From CBCXVS01 sp965178525 (GTDB taxonomy: Bacteria; Tectomicrobia; Entotheonellia; Entotheonellales; Entotheonellaceae): a stretch of 64,000 bases of DNA. A program made the translations under genes and the position numbers. How positions within the stretch are numbered: the stretch's first letter is position 1; each line of letters begins with the position of its first letter. This document shows positions 1 through 9,603 of the stretch, in pieces. The stretch is from contig CBCXVS010000004.1 of assembly GCA_965178525.1 (NCBI GenBank), forward strand, positions 1-64,000. Direction: 5' to 3'. The notes beneath the pieces were generated by a model. The model did not search any database and was not told the origin of the DNA. It saw only the letters and a program-made list of their open reading frames with translations.

Positions 1-76
1 AAATGGACTTTTGAATTGGGCCAACCTGTTGATCTACTGAACCCTCCGCCTATTCTGCCAGGGGAACTTCGGTCTA
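1..76. repeat. Intergenic repeat, copy 1 (cut by window edge)
   Basis: These 76 bases match 48637-48712 with about four differences. The second copy is complete and is bounded by GTTCCC and GGGAAC, a short inverted repeat that suggests an insertion-sequence end or a small non-autonomous element. Both copies lie just past the 3' end of a minus-strand gene. In this copy the segment after position 70 (GTCTA...TAGAC, about 72-98) can form a hairpin and is absent from copy 2. Confidence 0.7.
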
Positions 77-139
77 GCATGATGCAACTTTGTTAGACCT
101 GCCCCCACGCCCATCCCGGACGGCGGCGAGACCGCGTCT

Positions 140-1393
140 TTACTGAAAATGGGGGATGATCTTGGTGGCAAACGTCTCGAATTGCCGTTGCGTCTCATCC
201 CATGACATAAACCCTTGGTCGAAGAACCAGCCGAACCATTCCAGCTCGCCGCCGCTGCCGTGGATCGTTTGCAACGAGTCGATGTCGGCCCGGACTTGAT
301 CCGGCGTACCGGCGAGGGCATACTTCACGCGCCGCAGCCGCTCCACCGTCTGTTCCTCAGGCGGCAAAGGCGTCGGTGGATCCAACGGATACTTCTCGTT
401 ATCCGCCTCGGTACGAAACGCCTCCCAAAAGCCGAATCCACCAAAGTAATGCCGAAATCCCTGGAAGTTGGTCTCGGTCAAGAGTTTGACGGCCTCGGCC
501 TCGGTATTGCCAAAATGCACGGCCCGGAAGGCCCCAACGCTTTCACCGAGGCTGAGCGACCGCCCAGCTTCATTCCCCACTTCTTGATAGACATGACAGA
601 GTCGCTGGAAATCGGGCGGATTCGCCACCAGAATCCAGGGAATAATACTCGACCGCGCCGTGTACCGGATCGTATTTTCGCTAACCGAAAACGGCTGGAA
701 GAGCGGCGGATGCGGCTGCTGATAGGGCTTGGGAATGACGCTCACCTTGCGCACCACGCCCTGCTCGTCGACCTCGCCGGGCGCGCCGTATTCGCGTGTC
801 CACGCCGCCACCGGCCAGCGCGTGATGCCCTCTTGGTAGGGATAGGGAATCTTGTAGTACTTGCCATCGTACGTCAGCGCGTCCTCGGTCTAGGCTTTGC
901 GGATGATGTCGACCATTTCCTCGTAGACGTCGCGGTTATGTTGATCGATTGACGAGCCGTCCATGGGGGCGCCCGTGGCATGATACTGCTGCCCCAGCAC
1001 GTTGACCCAGCGGTCTTGGTAGCCGCGGGCAAAGCCGGCATAGAAACGCCCCTTGGTGAGATGATCCAAGATGGCGATTTCCTCCGCGGCGCGAATCGGA
1101 TCCCACGCCGGCAGGACCAAACCGAGGGAGGCAAACTTAATACGCTCGGTGCGCGCCGCCAGGTCCGTATAGAGCATCAAGGGAGCCACGGACGCCTCAT
1201 ACCCCTCGGAATGGAAATGGTGCTCGGTGGTGGCAAAGACATCGAATCCGGCGTCCTCCGCCAGCACCACCAGTTTGCGTAATTCATCGAGCATCTGTTG
1301 ATAGCGTTCGTTATTGCGACCGATCGGGCGTAAATTTCGGCGCTCTTCAAGTGTACCGGGAACCGTGGGAAGGACGAACATCATGAATTTCAT
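140..1393 (-). pseudogene. Luciferase-like monooxygenase (LLM), interrupted by in-frame TAG
   Basis: Reading from 1393 gives a flavin-dependent bacterial-luciferase-type monooxygenase. Its N-terminal beta strand is followed by TTEHHFHSEGY, ending the strand-2 region typical of the family, and by GRFYAGFARGYQ. A TAG at 890-892 (codon 168) stops it. The same frame then continues uninterrupted to 140 with normal family sequence (TEDALTYDGKYYKIP). Relatives usually have Trp at this position, so TGG to TAG is the simplest explanation. The start is supported by GGAGG six bases upstream. The gene lies 31 bp behind the Rieske oxygenase gene and is probably co-transcribed with it. Substrate unknown. 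It could be a pseudogene, a read-through gene or a sequencing error. Confidence 0.85.
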
Positions 1394-1424
1394 TGTTGAC
1401 CTCCAGTCTCAAGCTGTCCCACTC

Positions 1425-2720
1425 TCATTCAGCTCGCTTTGCCGGCCGCAGCCCTCGCGGCCCAGCCATGACCCGGCTGACCGCAATCGCCTCTGGCTGC
1501 AAGCCCTCGGGGTTGTGATGATCGAACGGGGCATGACGTCCGCCGAGATGCTTGGTCACCACAAGTCGCCGCCACTGAATCACTTCCGCGTCCGTGCCGG
1601 AGAGTTTTTCCGGGGTGTCGTAGCACTGATTCAACATGACGCTGGCGTCCTGCCGGGAGAAGTTGTACTCGACCAGCCACTTGTGCAGCGTGTAATAGAG
1701 CACCGTGCGCCAGGCGCGGTGCAGCGCGTTTTTCGGCCGCAGATAGTGGAAGTACCAAAGGCGGGTACGATGCTCGTCAACCGGAACCGTCTGCCGGGTG
1801 TAGAGATCGTAGGCGAACTGCGCCCGAAACATGCCGGGGAGGCGGTGCCCTGTCCCCCACCAGGTGGTTTTCGGCGTGGGTATCTGCTGGCGCGCATGTT
1901 GCACCAACGGCCGGAAGAACCAGGTCCACAAGCGGCGATAGTTGTGCTTCGGCCATCTCCAGCCCCATTGCGGATACTCATCCTGCGGCGGTTGCGACTG
2001 CGTGAAGTAGTCGGTCTGCGGATCCCCGCTAAACCCGTTGCCCACGAAAATCGGATGCTCGCCGGTGGCGCCACGCGGCGAATAGGGGGAGCGCAGCACC
2101 AGCAAGGCATTGCGATGCAGGTAATTAACGTGGGAATCCATCGAATTTTCCAGCCCCACTTCCCAGTTGCAATCCCAGTACGTGATGCCGTGCAGAATCA
2201 ACCCATCCGCATCAAAGAATTCTTCGGGAACATCCGCTTCGATCGCAGCCGGCGCGTCCTCACCCATCCAGACGAAGACCACGCCGTGCAGCTCGCGCGT
2301 GGGATAAACCTTGGCCTCCGTGCCCGGTTTGCCGCATACCCGCGACTGCGGACCTTCACTCAACACCGCCATATTTTCGCCCCGCTCGTTATAGACCCAG
2401 CCATGATAGGGGCAGGCGACGGTGCCGGTGAAATGGCAATGGCCTTCAGAAAGCCTGGCGCCGCGGTGCGGGCAGATGTCCGTCAGCGCCACTACCTGTC
2501 CCGACTCGCCACGGAAGAAACACAGGTCTTCGCCCAGCATCCGCACTTGCACAGGTCGGCGTGTTCCGACCTTGGCCGCCGAAATCGCCGGGTACCAATA
2601 ATTCCGCAGGCCCAGCTTGGGAATCAGCGGGCGCAAGTCACCACTTAACGAGGGCATCTTCCCACGTGCATCGCCGTTCGTCTGTCTATGCCCATTCCGC
2701 TCCGGCCTGTCCTGTGCCAT
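1425..2720 (-). CDS. Rieske non-heme iron oxygenase, alpha subunit type
   Basis: The 431-residue protein has a Rieske [2Fe-2S] motif, C83-x-H85 and C103-x2-H106 (CPHRG and CPYHGW). It also has a mononuclear iron site, ENSMDSHVNYLH, with H197 and H202 as ligands. The overall length and order match the phenylpropionate/vanillate-demethylase type of ring or side-chain oxygenases. No reductase gene is adjacent. The start at 2720 follows AAAGGG. Only about 20 bp separate the start codon from the terminal repeat of the IS element, so the native promoter has been lost and transcription may begin in the IS. A luciferase-like monooxygenase follows in the same direction, which suggests a two-enzyme oxidative step on an unknown substrate. 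Confidence 0.9.
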   Translation of the reverse strand: MAQDRPERNGHRQTNGDARGKMPSLSGDLRPLIPKLGLRNYWYPAISAAKVGTRRPVQVRMLGEDLCFFRGESGQVVALTDICPHRGARLSEGHCHFTGTVACPYHGWVYNERGENMAVLSEGPQSRVCGKPGTEAKVYPTRELHGVVFVWMGEDAPAAIEADVPEEFFDADGLILHGITYWDCNWEVGLENSMDSHVNYLHRNALLVLRSPYSPRGATGEHPIFVGNGFSGDPQTDYFTQSQPPQDEYPQWGWRWPKHNYRRLWTWFFRPLVQHARQQIPTPKTTWWGTGHRLPGMFRAQFAYDLYTRQTVPVDEHRTRLWYFHYLRPKNALHRAWRTVLYYTLHKWLVEYNFSRQDASVMLNQCYDTPEKLSGTDAEVIQWRRLVVTKHLGGRHAPFDHHNPEGLQPEAIAVSRVMAGPRGLRPAKRAE

Positions 2721-2738
2721 GGCTTTTCCCTTTATTAT

Positions 2739-3747
2739 TAGAGTTGTTCCTCAATAGCATAAGATCAGGTTCCCTAGCCCAGCCCAGATGCCCACCGAAT
2801 CATCCTCAAAGTGATCTTTGCGGTTGCGGAAACGCTGCACCAAAATGTTGAAACGCTTCATACCGCCGATGGCATGTTCGATCAAGATGCGAACTTGACT
2901 CACGGCATAATTCGCCGCCTGCTGCTCCGCCGTCAATTCTGGAGTCGGATTCGTCTTGCTCTTCCGGGGTTTCTTGTGTGGAATCTCAAGCATTTCGCCT
3001 TTGTAGTCCGACTGAATCCCCTGATAACCCAGGTGCACCCAAACTTCTACGTCACTAAACCGGTCTAAGTCCGGTGGGAACTCTTGTTTTAACATGCTGT
3101 AATCATGGTTGTGACCACTAAACGTACGGCCCAGAAAGACGATCCATTTATCCGGCATCGACATCACTGTATTTTTCAGCGTATGGCTTTTTTTTACCAC
3201 TATAGTGTTCACGTTGGGTCGTCTCATCTTGTGACCGGCGATAGCTTCTTTCAGTCGCATCAATAATCAGTTGATCCACACCTGACAACGCCTCCCTCAA
3301 CGACTCTGGGGTCTTCAACTCTCGATAAGGCATGAGGTCTAACTGCACTAACGTGTCATACAGGATGGGAGAGAGCTTATGGAGATTTTCATTCGCTTTC
3401 GAACGTACCATACCAAATTGTGCACCAAGAACATCAAACGTCGGATACGTCTTGTAATAATATAGAACGAACAGGAGTTTGTCTGGCAGAGTGGGTAATT
3501 TGCCTTTGATACCTGCACCCGGCTTTCGGCTGCGTTTGCCAGCTTGGACACCCTCCTCATAGCGTTTTTGCTGAGCCTGTTGATAGACGTGGCTGAAGGC
3601 GGGCAGCAAGAAGTCAAATTGCGTCTGAGACACACCGGTTAAGGCTTTCATCTGCCGATCATCTCGGATAACCAATGACCTGGCTGGGCTCCCTCCATCG
3701 TTTGGGGGAGGATAGCCTACCTCATTAACTATTGGGGAACAACCCTA
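2739..3747 (-). mobile_element. IS5-like insertion sequence with terminal inverted repeats
   Basis: About 1.0 kb. The left end GAGTTGTTCCTCAATAG (2741-2757) and right end CTATTGGGGAACAACCC (3729-3745) are inverted repeats matching at 15 of 17 positions; including the outer TA they extend to 2739 and 3747. The element holds one two-frame transposase. The transposase stop codon overlaps the left repeat. No convincing target duplication was found. The right end abuts a headless dehydrogenase fragment, so the insertion accompanied a deletion. Confidence 0.85.
2751..3675 (-). pseudogene. IS5-family (DDE_Tnp_4-like) transposase, frameshifted at an A8 run
   Basis: The N-terminal part (3675 to about 3190) has a helix-turn-helix region and the first acidic residue (VDQLIIDATERS). 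The C-terminal part (3263 to 2751) continues in another frame with GRTFSGHNHDYSMLK and RILIEHAIGGMKRF. The switch lies at a run of eight A on the coding strand near 3195-3205; seven A would restore SGKKSHTLKN. Related IS elements often make the full enzyme by slippage on such runs, so this may be programmed rather than a mutation. The two parts together cover the usual family length of roughly 270-300 residues. Confidence 0.8.
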
Positions 3748-4031
3748 ATATCTTTAAAAACCATTTCGAAGACCCGAGCTTTATGCTGGCGCTGGCCTGC
3801 AAAGACATCGCCTTAGCCACCGAACTCGGCCGAGAATACCATGTTCCCATGCCCATCGCCAATCTCGCCGAGCAAATTGCCATCGAGGCCCTCAACCGCG
3901 GCTGGGGCGACAAAGACAGCAGCATCCCCTTCCGCCTACAAGAAGAAGCGGCCGGCGTCGAAGTCCGCGCCCCCCACGTCGATCCCGTCAAAGCCGGCAA
4001 ATTTATCACCACCCACCCCGACGCCGAATAG
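3732..4031 (+). pseudogene. C-terminal fragment of a 3-hydroxyisobutyrate dehydrogenase-type protein
   Basis: The frame encodes about 95 residues typical of the C-terminal NAD_binding_11 helical domain of beta-hydroxyacid dehydrogenases: DPSFMLALACKDIALATELG, then PMPIANLAEQIAIEALNRGWGDKD. The Rossmann N-terminal domain is missing. The reading frame runs directly out of the right terminal repeat of the IS element, whose last base is near 3747, so the gene was truncated by IS insertion plus deletion. No matching N-terminal part occurs elsewhere in the window. Confidence 0.8.
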
Positions 4032-4580
4032 GGCCAGGGCAGAGGCAGAACTCCTCTGCCTTTCCTCCCATAAAAAGCTCTCAGCCGTCAGCTAGGAACG
4101 CCTGCAAATCTGTCCAGGTACTTGTTTTTTGCGCCGGCTCGATTCTACCAGAAAAGTCTGCTAGGCCCCTCTCTGAAGCCTGCCGCGTTGTGGCGGTGGA
4201 GCCGCCCTGGCTTCAATCTGCTCCCGTTTCTCCGGGTTGGGACTTGAAGCGCACACGCAACCCATGTACTATATGACATGGAGAGGCTACTTCTCCAGAG
4301 CAGGGCGTAGGATGAGAGGCGGAAACCAGTGTTGGTCTCCGGTTTCGCACGCTGCTTCGGCTGAAGCTGCAGCCTTATGAAGGTGTCGTTGCTATCTCGC
4401 TGAGCGCACCGCGCAATGGATACGTTTCTCATATATGAGGCACCATTCTATACGCGATATTCTCTAGCTTCTTACAAGCAAAGTATGCTTTCTTTGGTAT
4501 AATTATTGCTGAACCCTTGATTCAACCGAACGAGAACACGCACCGAAGGCCGAATCCATCATACCAACAAGGACGGAATC
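4032..4580. other. Non-coding stretch, 549 bp
   Basis: No gene can be supported here. The sequence TGTCCAGGTACTT at 4111-4123 is identical to the right end of the 74-bp MITE-like repeat at 30828-30901, so this may be a relic of a related element. The last 20 bases hold the ribosome binding site of the next small gene. Confidence 0.5.
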
Positions 4581-4802
4581 ATGGCTATCGTACTAATGGA
4601 AGAAGTCTTGATGGGCTTAGATGAAGTCAAGGGAGCACTTGATCAGGCAGTGACAACGCTCGAAGATATTATTGAGGATATGAGCCCTGCTCTGGGGCAC
4701 GAGCTACAGGAGATGCTCGAATCGTCCTTCCTGGATCCGTTACAGTCACGCCGTGATGCGCTCGACATGTGTATCATCCGCCTTGCCGAAATGGATGAGT
4801 AA
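4581..4802 (+). CDS. Small acidic hypothetical protein (73 aa)
   Basis: Not recognised. The protein is strongly acidic and helix-rich (MEEVLMGLDEVKGALDQAV, then LEDIIEDMSPALGHELQEML), without membrane segments or cysteine motifs apart from a single Cys near the C-terminus. AAGGACGGAATC precedes the ATG as a plausible ribosome binding site. It stands alone in a region poor in genes. Coding potential rests on amphipathic composition and the ribosome binding site only. Confidence 0.5.
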   Translation: MAIVLMEEVLMGLDEVKGALDQAVTTLEDIIEDMSPALGHELQEMLESSFLDPLQSRRDALDMCIIRLAEMDE

Positions 4803-4970
4803 CAACGTTCGGACCTCGCGAGAGGCAGGGCTGATGCGGACGTTCAGCTTGCCCCCGCGCGGCTGCCGTGCTGGTAGACGTAGGTGCTGATAGCATTGGC
4901 GCCGTCCTAACTGCATGCTCTGCACGCCTTCTCCGTACCCGGACATGATTTCCGATCCGGCCGAATCCGG

Positions 4971-5942
4971 CTATTTATGACCTTCGCGGTTGCCGATGCG
5001 GCGCAGAAAGGTCAAGATCGACGGCGCTATGCCTGAACGGTCGAGCCCGTTTTGCAGCCACCATCGGAGCTGTGTTTTCAGCCTCGATTCGTTGGCATAG
5101 CTCAACTCACCTTCTCGCCAATCTGGCCAGGGCGGTTGCTGGGGTCTGCCTGGTGGAAATGTTTGCAAGGCCACGGGCGTGCCTTTGATGGCCACGAATG
5201 TACAGCGGTCCTTGGCCCCTGGGAAAGGCGGATGAAAGCATTCATAGATAGACGAAAAGTCCACATGGGTCAACAAGTTCACGAGTGACGGGCGAGTGAG
5301 CCAGAAGCTGATGGGATTGTCGAGCGAGGCACGGATGCGCTGGGCTTTTGTGGTGGCGCCGTCCTGCCGCCAATGCTCGCGATAATACGTCCCATAATAC
5401 GTGGTATTGCGGTACGGTATCGACGTCGCAGGAGTCAAGGCGACATGTGTGTCCACAATGATCATATGCGTCGTCATGTCATACAAGTGCTGTATGAATG
5501 CGCCTTGGCTGTCTCCGGGCAAATGGTACAAAATACCGCTGCACACGATGATGTCAAATGCGCCGAAGCGCGCTTTCGAAACTGCCCGGACGTCCTCTTG
5601 CACGAAGGTCAAATTATCCAGGCCGAACACGGCTTTGGCAAAGCGGGCTTTTTCAATATTGGCCTCGCGTCCTTCAATGCCGAGCACACACGCCCCTCGC
5701 AAGGCAAATTCTAGAGAAAATTGTCCATTCGCGCAGGCCAAATCTAACACGCGGCACTGCGACAGAGGCTTGTTGGCAAGATCGCTGGCCATTTGTAGGA
5801 TCTTGATCACTCGGGGGTTGGGTGTATCGGCAGGCGCCAGCGTCCACACGCCTTCTGCCAAGGCAAAATTATCCCACCACTCGCCATGGCGAGCAATCAG
5901 CTCGGCTCGTACTTGGCTAATGTCATCCTGCTGCCAGCTCAA
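4971..5942 (-). CDS. Class I SAM-dependent methyltransferase in polysaccharide cluster
   Basis: Motif I is VLDLACANGQFSLEFALRG, followed by the acidic strand-2 end (GIEGREANIEKA) and IIVCSGILYHLP as motif IV. This is the Rossmann methyltransferase fold seen in glycan or carboxymethyl-transferase-like enzymes. The ATG at 5993 would overlap the upstream glycosyltransferase by 41 bp. A TTG at 5942 preceded by GGAGG with a four-base gap is the better start and leaves a 10-bp spacer. It ends a run of four minus-strand glycan genes and probably methylates a sugar of the encoded polymer. Acceptor unknown. Confidence 0.8.
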   Translation of the reverse strand: MSWQQDDISQVRAELIARHGEWWDNFALAEGVWTLAPADTPNPRVIKILQMASDLANKPLSQCRVLDLACANGQFSLEFALRGACVLGIEGREANIEKARFAKAVFGLDNLTFVQEDVRAVSKARFGAFDIIVCSGILYHLPGDSQGAFIQHLYDMTTHMIIVDTHVALTPATSIPYRNTTYYGTYYREHWRQDGATTKAQRIRASLDNPISFWLTRPSLVNLLTHVDFSSIYECFHPPFPGAKDRCTFVAIKGTPVALQTFPPGRPQQPPWPDWREGELSYANESRLKTQLRWWLQNGLDRSGIAPSILTFLRRIGNREGHK

Positions 5943-5952
5943 GTGGCCTCCA

Positions 5953-6975
5953 TTATGACATGCTGGAATGGTATAAACGACGATACTGCTCAATCATGTG
6001 ATTGAGCGAGAAATCTTTGTCTATGGTATGCGTGACATGATCAGCCAAATGGTGGTAGTTTTCCACTAAACGATGAATAGAATGGATAAGTGAATGGATG
6101 TCAAAGTTTTCAACGACAATGCCACAGCCTTTTTGCGTCACATAATCGGCTATGGGAATATTATCACTCACGATGCTTGGCTTTCCAGTAGATAACGATT
6201 CGATAAGTGAATTTGGATATGCTTTGACGATATTAGAATATTTAGAAATTAATATTGCTGCATGTGACCTTTTTAAAAAATCACTGATGTTTACTTTTTG
6301 ATTAATGACCTCTACTCTCTTAGTGATTCCATAATCATTAATTTTTTTTCGTAATTTCTCAAATAATAACCCTCGCCATAATAAAATTAATTTCAGAAAA
6401 GGTGGCTTTACGGTAGCCTCTAATAATAAATCAATACCTTTCGAGCGAAACTGTGCTTTCTCCCATGGTGCAGAAGCCATTAACAGCGTCAACTCGTTTC
6501 TGATCGGAAGCGGATGCGGAAACAGTCCGGAGGTATCGATACCAGGGCGAATCATCGAATAATGATGCATGCCCCACGACTCTAGGATATGCTGATCCCG
6601 TTCACTGGATACGACAATATGAGATAAGCTTTTTATTGTATCAATATGAGTAGGTCTCCTTTGTCCTTGTAAGCTGGCAATAATCGTGTAAATAATTGGA
6701 TGTTGCATATAACGAAGAACAGGAAAGTAATACAGTGTCGAGGAAAATGTATGATTGAGCTTTAATTTTTTCTCTTGATGCTTTATCGTTCTAATTTGAT
6801 GAAATCCGTAAAGATATCTAGGAACAAGGCTGCTGGGTGATTTTAAAGGAAATAAATTTACCCTCTCACCGCTGAAAGCAGTTTGTAATGCTTGGACTTC
6901 CTGAAAGACAGCATCCGTACCTTCTACTACTGGTTCTGGAGAGGTTAATAAATATAAAATTGACATCATGATCAA
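5953..6975 (-). CDS. Glycosyltransferase family 4-like (GT-B) protein
   Basis: The C-terminal half has the group-1 glycosyltransferase pattern: a hinge, then KSHAAILISKYSN-like and NSLIESLSTGKPSIVSDNIP segments. In the latter the conserved Glu of the E-x7-E-type region and the nucleotide-sugar contact PSIVSD are visible. Length 340 residues is normal. The gene is clearly more AT-rich than its neighbours (long A/T runs at 6100-6450), which suggests separate acquisition. Start at 6975 or, equally possible, at the third Met (6966). It is part of the minus-strand glycan cluster. Confidence 0.85.
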   Translation of the reverse strand: MIMMSILYLLTSPEPVVEGTDAVFQEVQALQTAFSGERVNLFPLKSPSSLVPRYLYGFHQIRTIKHQEKKLKLNHTFSSTLYYFPVLRYMQHPIIYTIIASLQGQRRPTHIDTIKSLSHIVVSSERDQHILESWGMHHYSMIRPGIDTSGLFPHPLPIRNELTLLMASAPWEKAQFRSKGIDLLLEATVKPPFLKLILLWRGLLFEKLRKKINDYGITKRVEVINQKVNISDFLKRSHAAILISKYSNIVKAYPNSLIESLSTGKPSIVSDNIPIADYVTQKGCGIVVENFDIHSLIHSIHRLVENYHHLADHVTHTIDKDFSLNHMIEQYRRLYHSSMS

Positions 6976-7107
6976 CCAGGTTTTTGATAAATATCTCTAA
7001 TTCGTACTCTGAGAAAGTGAGGTAGGGACGGATGGGGAGCGTCTTGGTGAAGAAGCGATCGAATTTCGGAATGATTGACTTTTACTTTTTCATTCGTCTT
7101 GTTCTTA

Positions 7108-7992
7108 TTACGATTGTTTTCGGCAGCTTTTTATAAAAGACCCATACCCTTTTAATGAATTCAATGGGCTCTTATAAGCAACAAAAAAATAGAATTGTCC
7201 ATAGAGCAGTTTGAGAGCGTTTTCGAATAATAATGCCGATGGAATATTTCTTGTAAATATCAAAAGGCGATTCTGTGTGGATAATTTCACATAAAGCGCG
7301 GTTGGGATACCTGAACCATGGCTTTTATGGAGAACTTTAGCTGTGGGAAGATAGACATAGCGATAGCCCAATAATCTCCCTCGCAACCCGAGATCGACGT
7401 CCTCCAGATAAGCGAAGAACGCAGGATCGAAACCGCCTGTGTGACGCAAAAAGTCGCTTCGATACAAGGATGCGCCTCCAGAAGGCGAAAATACCTCGAC
7501 CTCATCGCCATACGCCGCTGCTGGCTCATTATATCCCCGTTTGGTGGCACAACCATACCAACTCAGCTCGTCACCCGCATCGTCCACGAGATGACAGTTG
7601 TCCATGCGCAGCATTTGCGGCGTGACGGCGGCAACGTCCGGAGGCGAGCTTTCGAGTTTTTGCACCAGGCTGAACAACCAGGCGCGATCGACAATCGTGT
7701 CGGTATTTAAAAGTGCAATGTAAGGCGTTGCGGCGTGATCAATACCGATATTGACGGCTTTGGCAAATCCGAGATTGCGCGGCAATGCGATGACGTTGAC
7801 CTGAGGATAATGATAGTTGATAAAGGGTACCGACTGATCAGTGGAGCCCTTGTCGACGACAAGGGTCCGGAAACATCGCAACTCTTGGTTATATAAAGCC
7901 TGTAGGCAGCCACGCAGCCACTGCATGCCATTCCAGTTCGGAATCACAACGGTGACTTTTGGCGCGCCCGATTTATCTAAGTGCCTGGGCAT
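7108..7992 (-). CDS. Glycosyltransferase family 2, rhamnosyltransferase-like
   Basis: GT-A fold: VTVVIPNWNGMQWLRGCLQAL at the N-terminus, VDKGSTDQS (nucleotide binding) and ALLNTDTIVD as the DxD-like metal site. EDVDLGLRGRLLGYRYVYLP follows, the ED catalytic-base region of WbbL-type enzymes. 294 residues, normal size. It lies 50 bp behind another GT2 gene in the same direction. It probably adds a deoxyhexose to a surface polysaccharide. Confidence 0.88.
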   Translation of the reverse strand: MPRHLDKSGAPKVTVVIPNWNGMQWLRGCLQALYNQELRCFRTLVVDKGSTDQSVPFINYHYPQVNVIALPRNLGFAKAVNIGIDHAATPYIALLNTDTIVDRAWLFSLVQKLESSPPDVAAVTPQMLRMDNCHLVDDAGDELSWYGCATKRGYNEPAAAYGDEVEVFSPSGGASLYRSDFLRHTGGFDPAFFAYLEDVDLGLRGRLLGYRYVYLPTAKVLHKSHGSGIPTALYVKLSTQNRLLIFTRNIPSALLFENALKLLYGQFYFFVAYKSPLNSLKGYGSFIKSCRKQS

Positions 7993-8042
7993 AATTACCT
8001 TTATCGATTTCTCCAGGGAAAAGATATAAATTTAATTTGGCC

Positions 8043-8951
8043 TCAGTACTTAAACGTCTCATTTTGGTCGCCGAACTGGTTCCGCAGGGCATGCGTGAGC
8101 GCGATGAGCACGGCTCTCGCTTGGGCCGGGTCTCGTCTCAGCACTGCCCCTGCAAGTTGTTGCCCCCCTGTGTGCAGCCAATAACCAAAATAGCGCCATT
8201 TTTCCGAAGCATGATGTTTTTGGATATATAAAAATCGGTTGCGCAAACTATAATACACATACAATGTCCGTCGGCGTTCTACCGCCGTTTTGTCCGTGTA
8301 GTGGTATGCGTATACGTCCAGATCAACGCAAGCTTTATGGCCTTTGCCGCGTGCGCGTTGACAAAAATCGGCGATTTCACCACTGAAAAAATAGCGTTCA
8401 TCCAGCAAGCCAATTTCTTCGAACACGGCACGACGCGTTAGAAAAACCGTGCCGGACACATATTCGACGTGGTGCAGCGGATAGCTGGCAATAGCGGTTA
8501 ACGTGTCCGGTTCCACCCCGATGCGGGTCAACGCATATCTGGCAATATCTCGCCCTCCGATGAAACAACGCATCGTGCTGGGTTCGCCTTCAAAGATCAC
8601 AGGCCCCAGAATCGAGATATCCGGCGTGGCGTCGAGTCTCTCTAGTAGTCGTATCACGCTGGCTTCAGAAATTTCGGCATCCGTATTCAAGAGCAGGATA
8701 TAGTCGATGCGCTGTCGCAGCGCTTGTCTGATGCCCAGATTGTTGCCGCCAGCATAGCCAAGATTGATCGCATTGCTGAGGTATTCATCCGTGGTTAATT
8801 CATGACACAGCGCATCGCGGGATTCCGGTGTCGCCTGATTATCGATGACGAGAATATCCGGTCTGAGGTCTTGCCACGTTCGTAATGTGCGAACAAATTG
8901 CAGTGTCTGCTGTTCATCGTGCCAATTCAGAAGGATGATCATCAAACTCAT
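8043..8951 (-). CDS. Glycosyltransferase family 2, WbbL-like
   Basis: GT-A features: ILLNWHDEQQTLQFVRTL, ILVIDNQATPESRDAL, and NLGYAGGNNLGIRQAL followed by LLLNTDAEI (metal site). GEIADFCQRARGKGHKACV is the acidic catalytic region. 302 residues. It is the first gene of the minus-strand glycan cluster, with a 650-bp non-coding leader in front of it. Sugar specificity cannot be read from the sequence. Confidence 0.88.
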   Translation of the reverse strand: MSLMIILLNWHDEQQTLQFVRTLRTWQDLRPDILVIDNQATPESRDALCHELTTDEYLSNAINLGYAGGNNLGIRQALRQRIDYILLLNTDAEISEASVIRLLERLDATPDISILGPVIFEGEPSTMRCFIGGRDIARYALTRIGVEPDTLTAIASYPLHHVEYVSGTVFLTRRAVFEEIGLLDERYFFSGEIADFCQRARGKGHKACVDLDVYAYHYTDKTAVERRRTLYVYYSLRNRFLYIQKHHASEKWRYFGYWLHTGGQQLAGAVLRRDPAQARAVLIALTHALRNQFGDQNETFKY

Positions 8952-9603
8952 GGACTCACGACATCAGCACGTCTCTTTCTGCACACATAGAAGGTATAAA
9001 TAAGAATACAAAACACGAAGCGGCTCCGGCCACAAAACTTGCTGTTACGGTGGCCGGTTACCCGCTCGCATACCGGTCCTCCTTGTAGAGGCGGAGTACC
9101 ATGAGCGCACAGATAGGGTGATTCCGTTTGACAGGATGGGAGAGACTCGGTATAGTCACAGGCACATGGGACAAACACAGCGCTAGGCTGGTTCACTCTG
9201 GAAAGGAGCTCCCAATGCAGAATATTGCGTTATTGGCCCAACAGCACTGGAGTTACACCATCGCCCCGTCCGCATCTCTCCCTTCCCCTTTCCGCCGACG
9301 ATAGTCCGACACTCTATTTTTCTCTATTTTCCGTTTCTTGTGTCGCAACTGCATACGCCTTAGCTGCGTTAAGTACGCGGACACCCTGATGGCGATATCG
9401 GTTCGCTGCAAAGACGATGTCGCTCATGCTGTCCAGGCACTTCGCGCCGCTGCGCATGGCTGATGCCATCATGGCACGGCATGCCCTGGTACGTCTGCTG
9501 CACCCACGCCTGTAGGCCAGAGGTGTTCGCCTGGCGATAAGTCACGATAGATCTTGCGCCCTGCATCCCACAGGCTCTGGAGTTATGGCGAAAGGAGTCG
9601 ATC
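8952..9603. other. Non-coding stretch between divergent genes, 652 bp
   Basis: Separates the glycan cluster (minus) from argD (plus), so promoters for both directions should lie here; none is clear enough to mark. A 29-codon frame at 9215-9304 has a good AAGGAG site before its ATG, but the encoded peptide resembles nothing known and may be a gene stub. No RNA gene or riboswitch could be supported. Confidence 0.45.

Noticed and set aside
1314..2648. Plus-strand 444-codon open frame opposite the Rieske gene
   Set aside because: It lies wholly antisense to a gene with clear iron-binding motifs and its translation is Arg/Pro-rich without any domain.
8948..9196. 82-codon minus-strand frame upstream of the GT2 gene
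   Set aside because: Cys- and Arg-rich without pattern, no ribosome binding site; probably chance.
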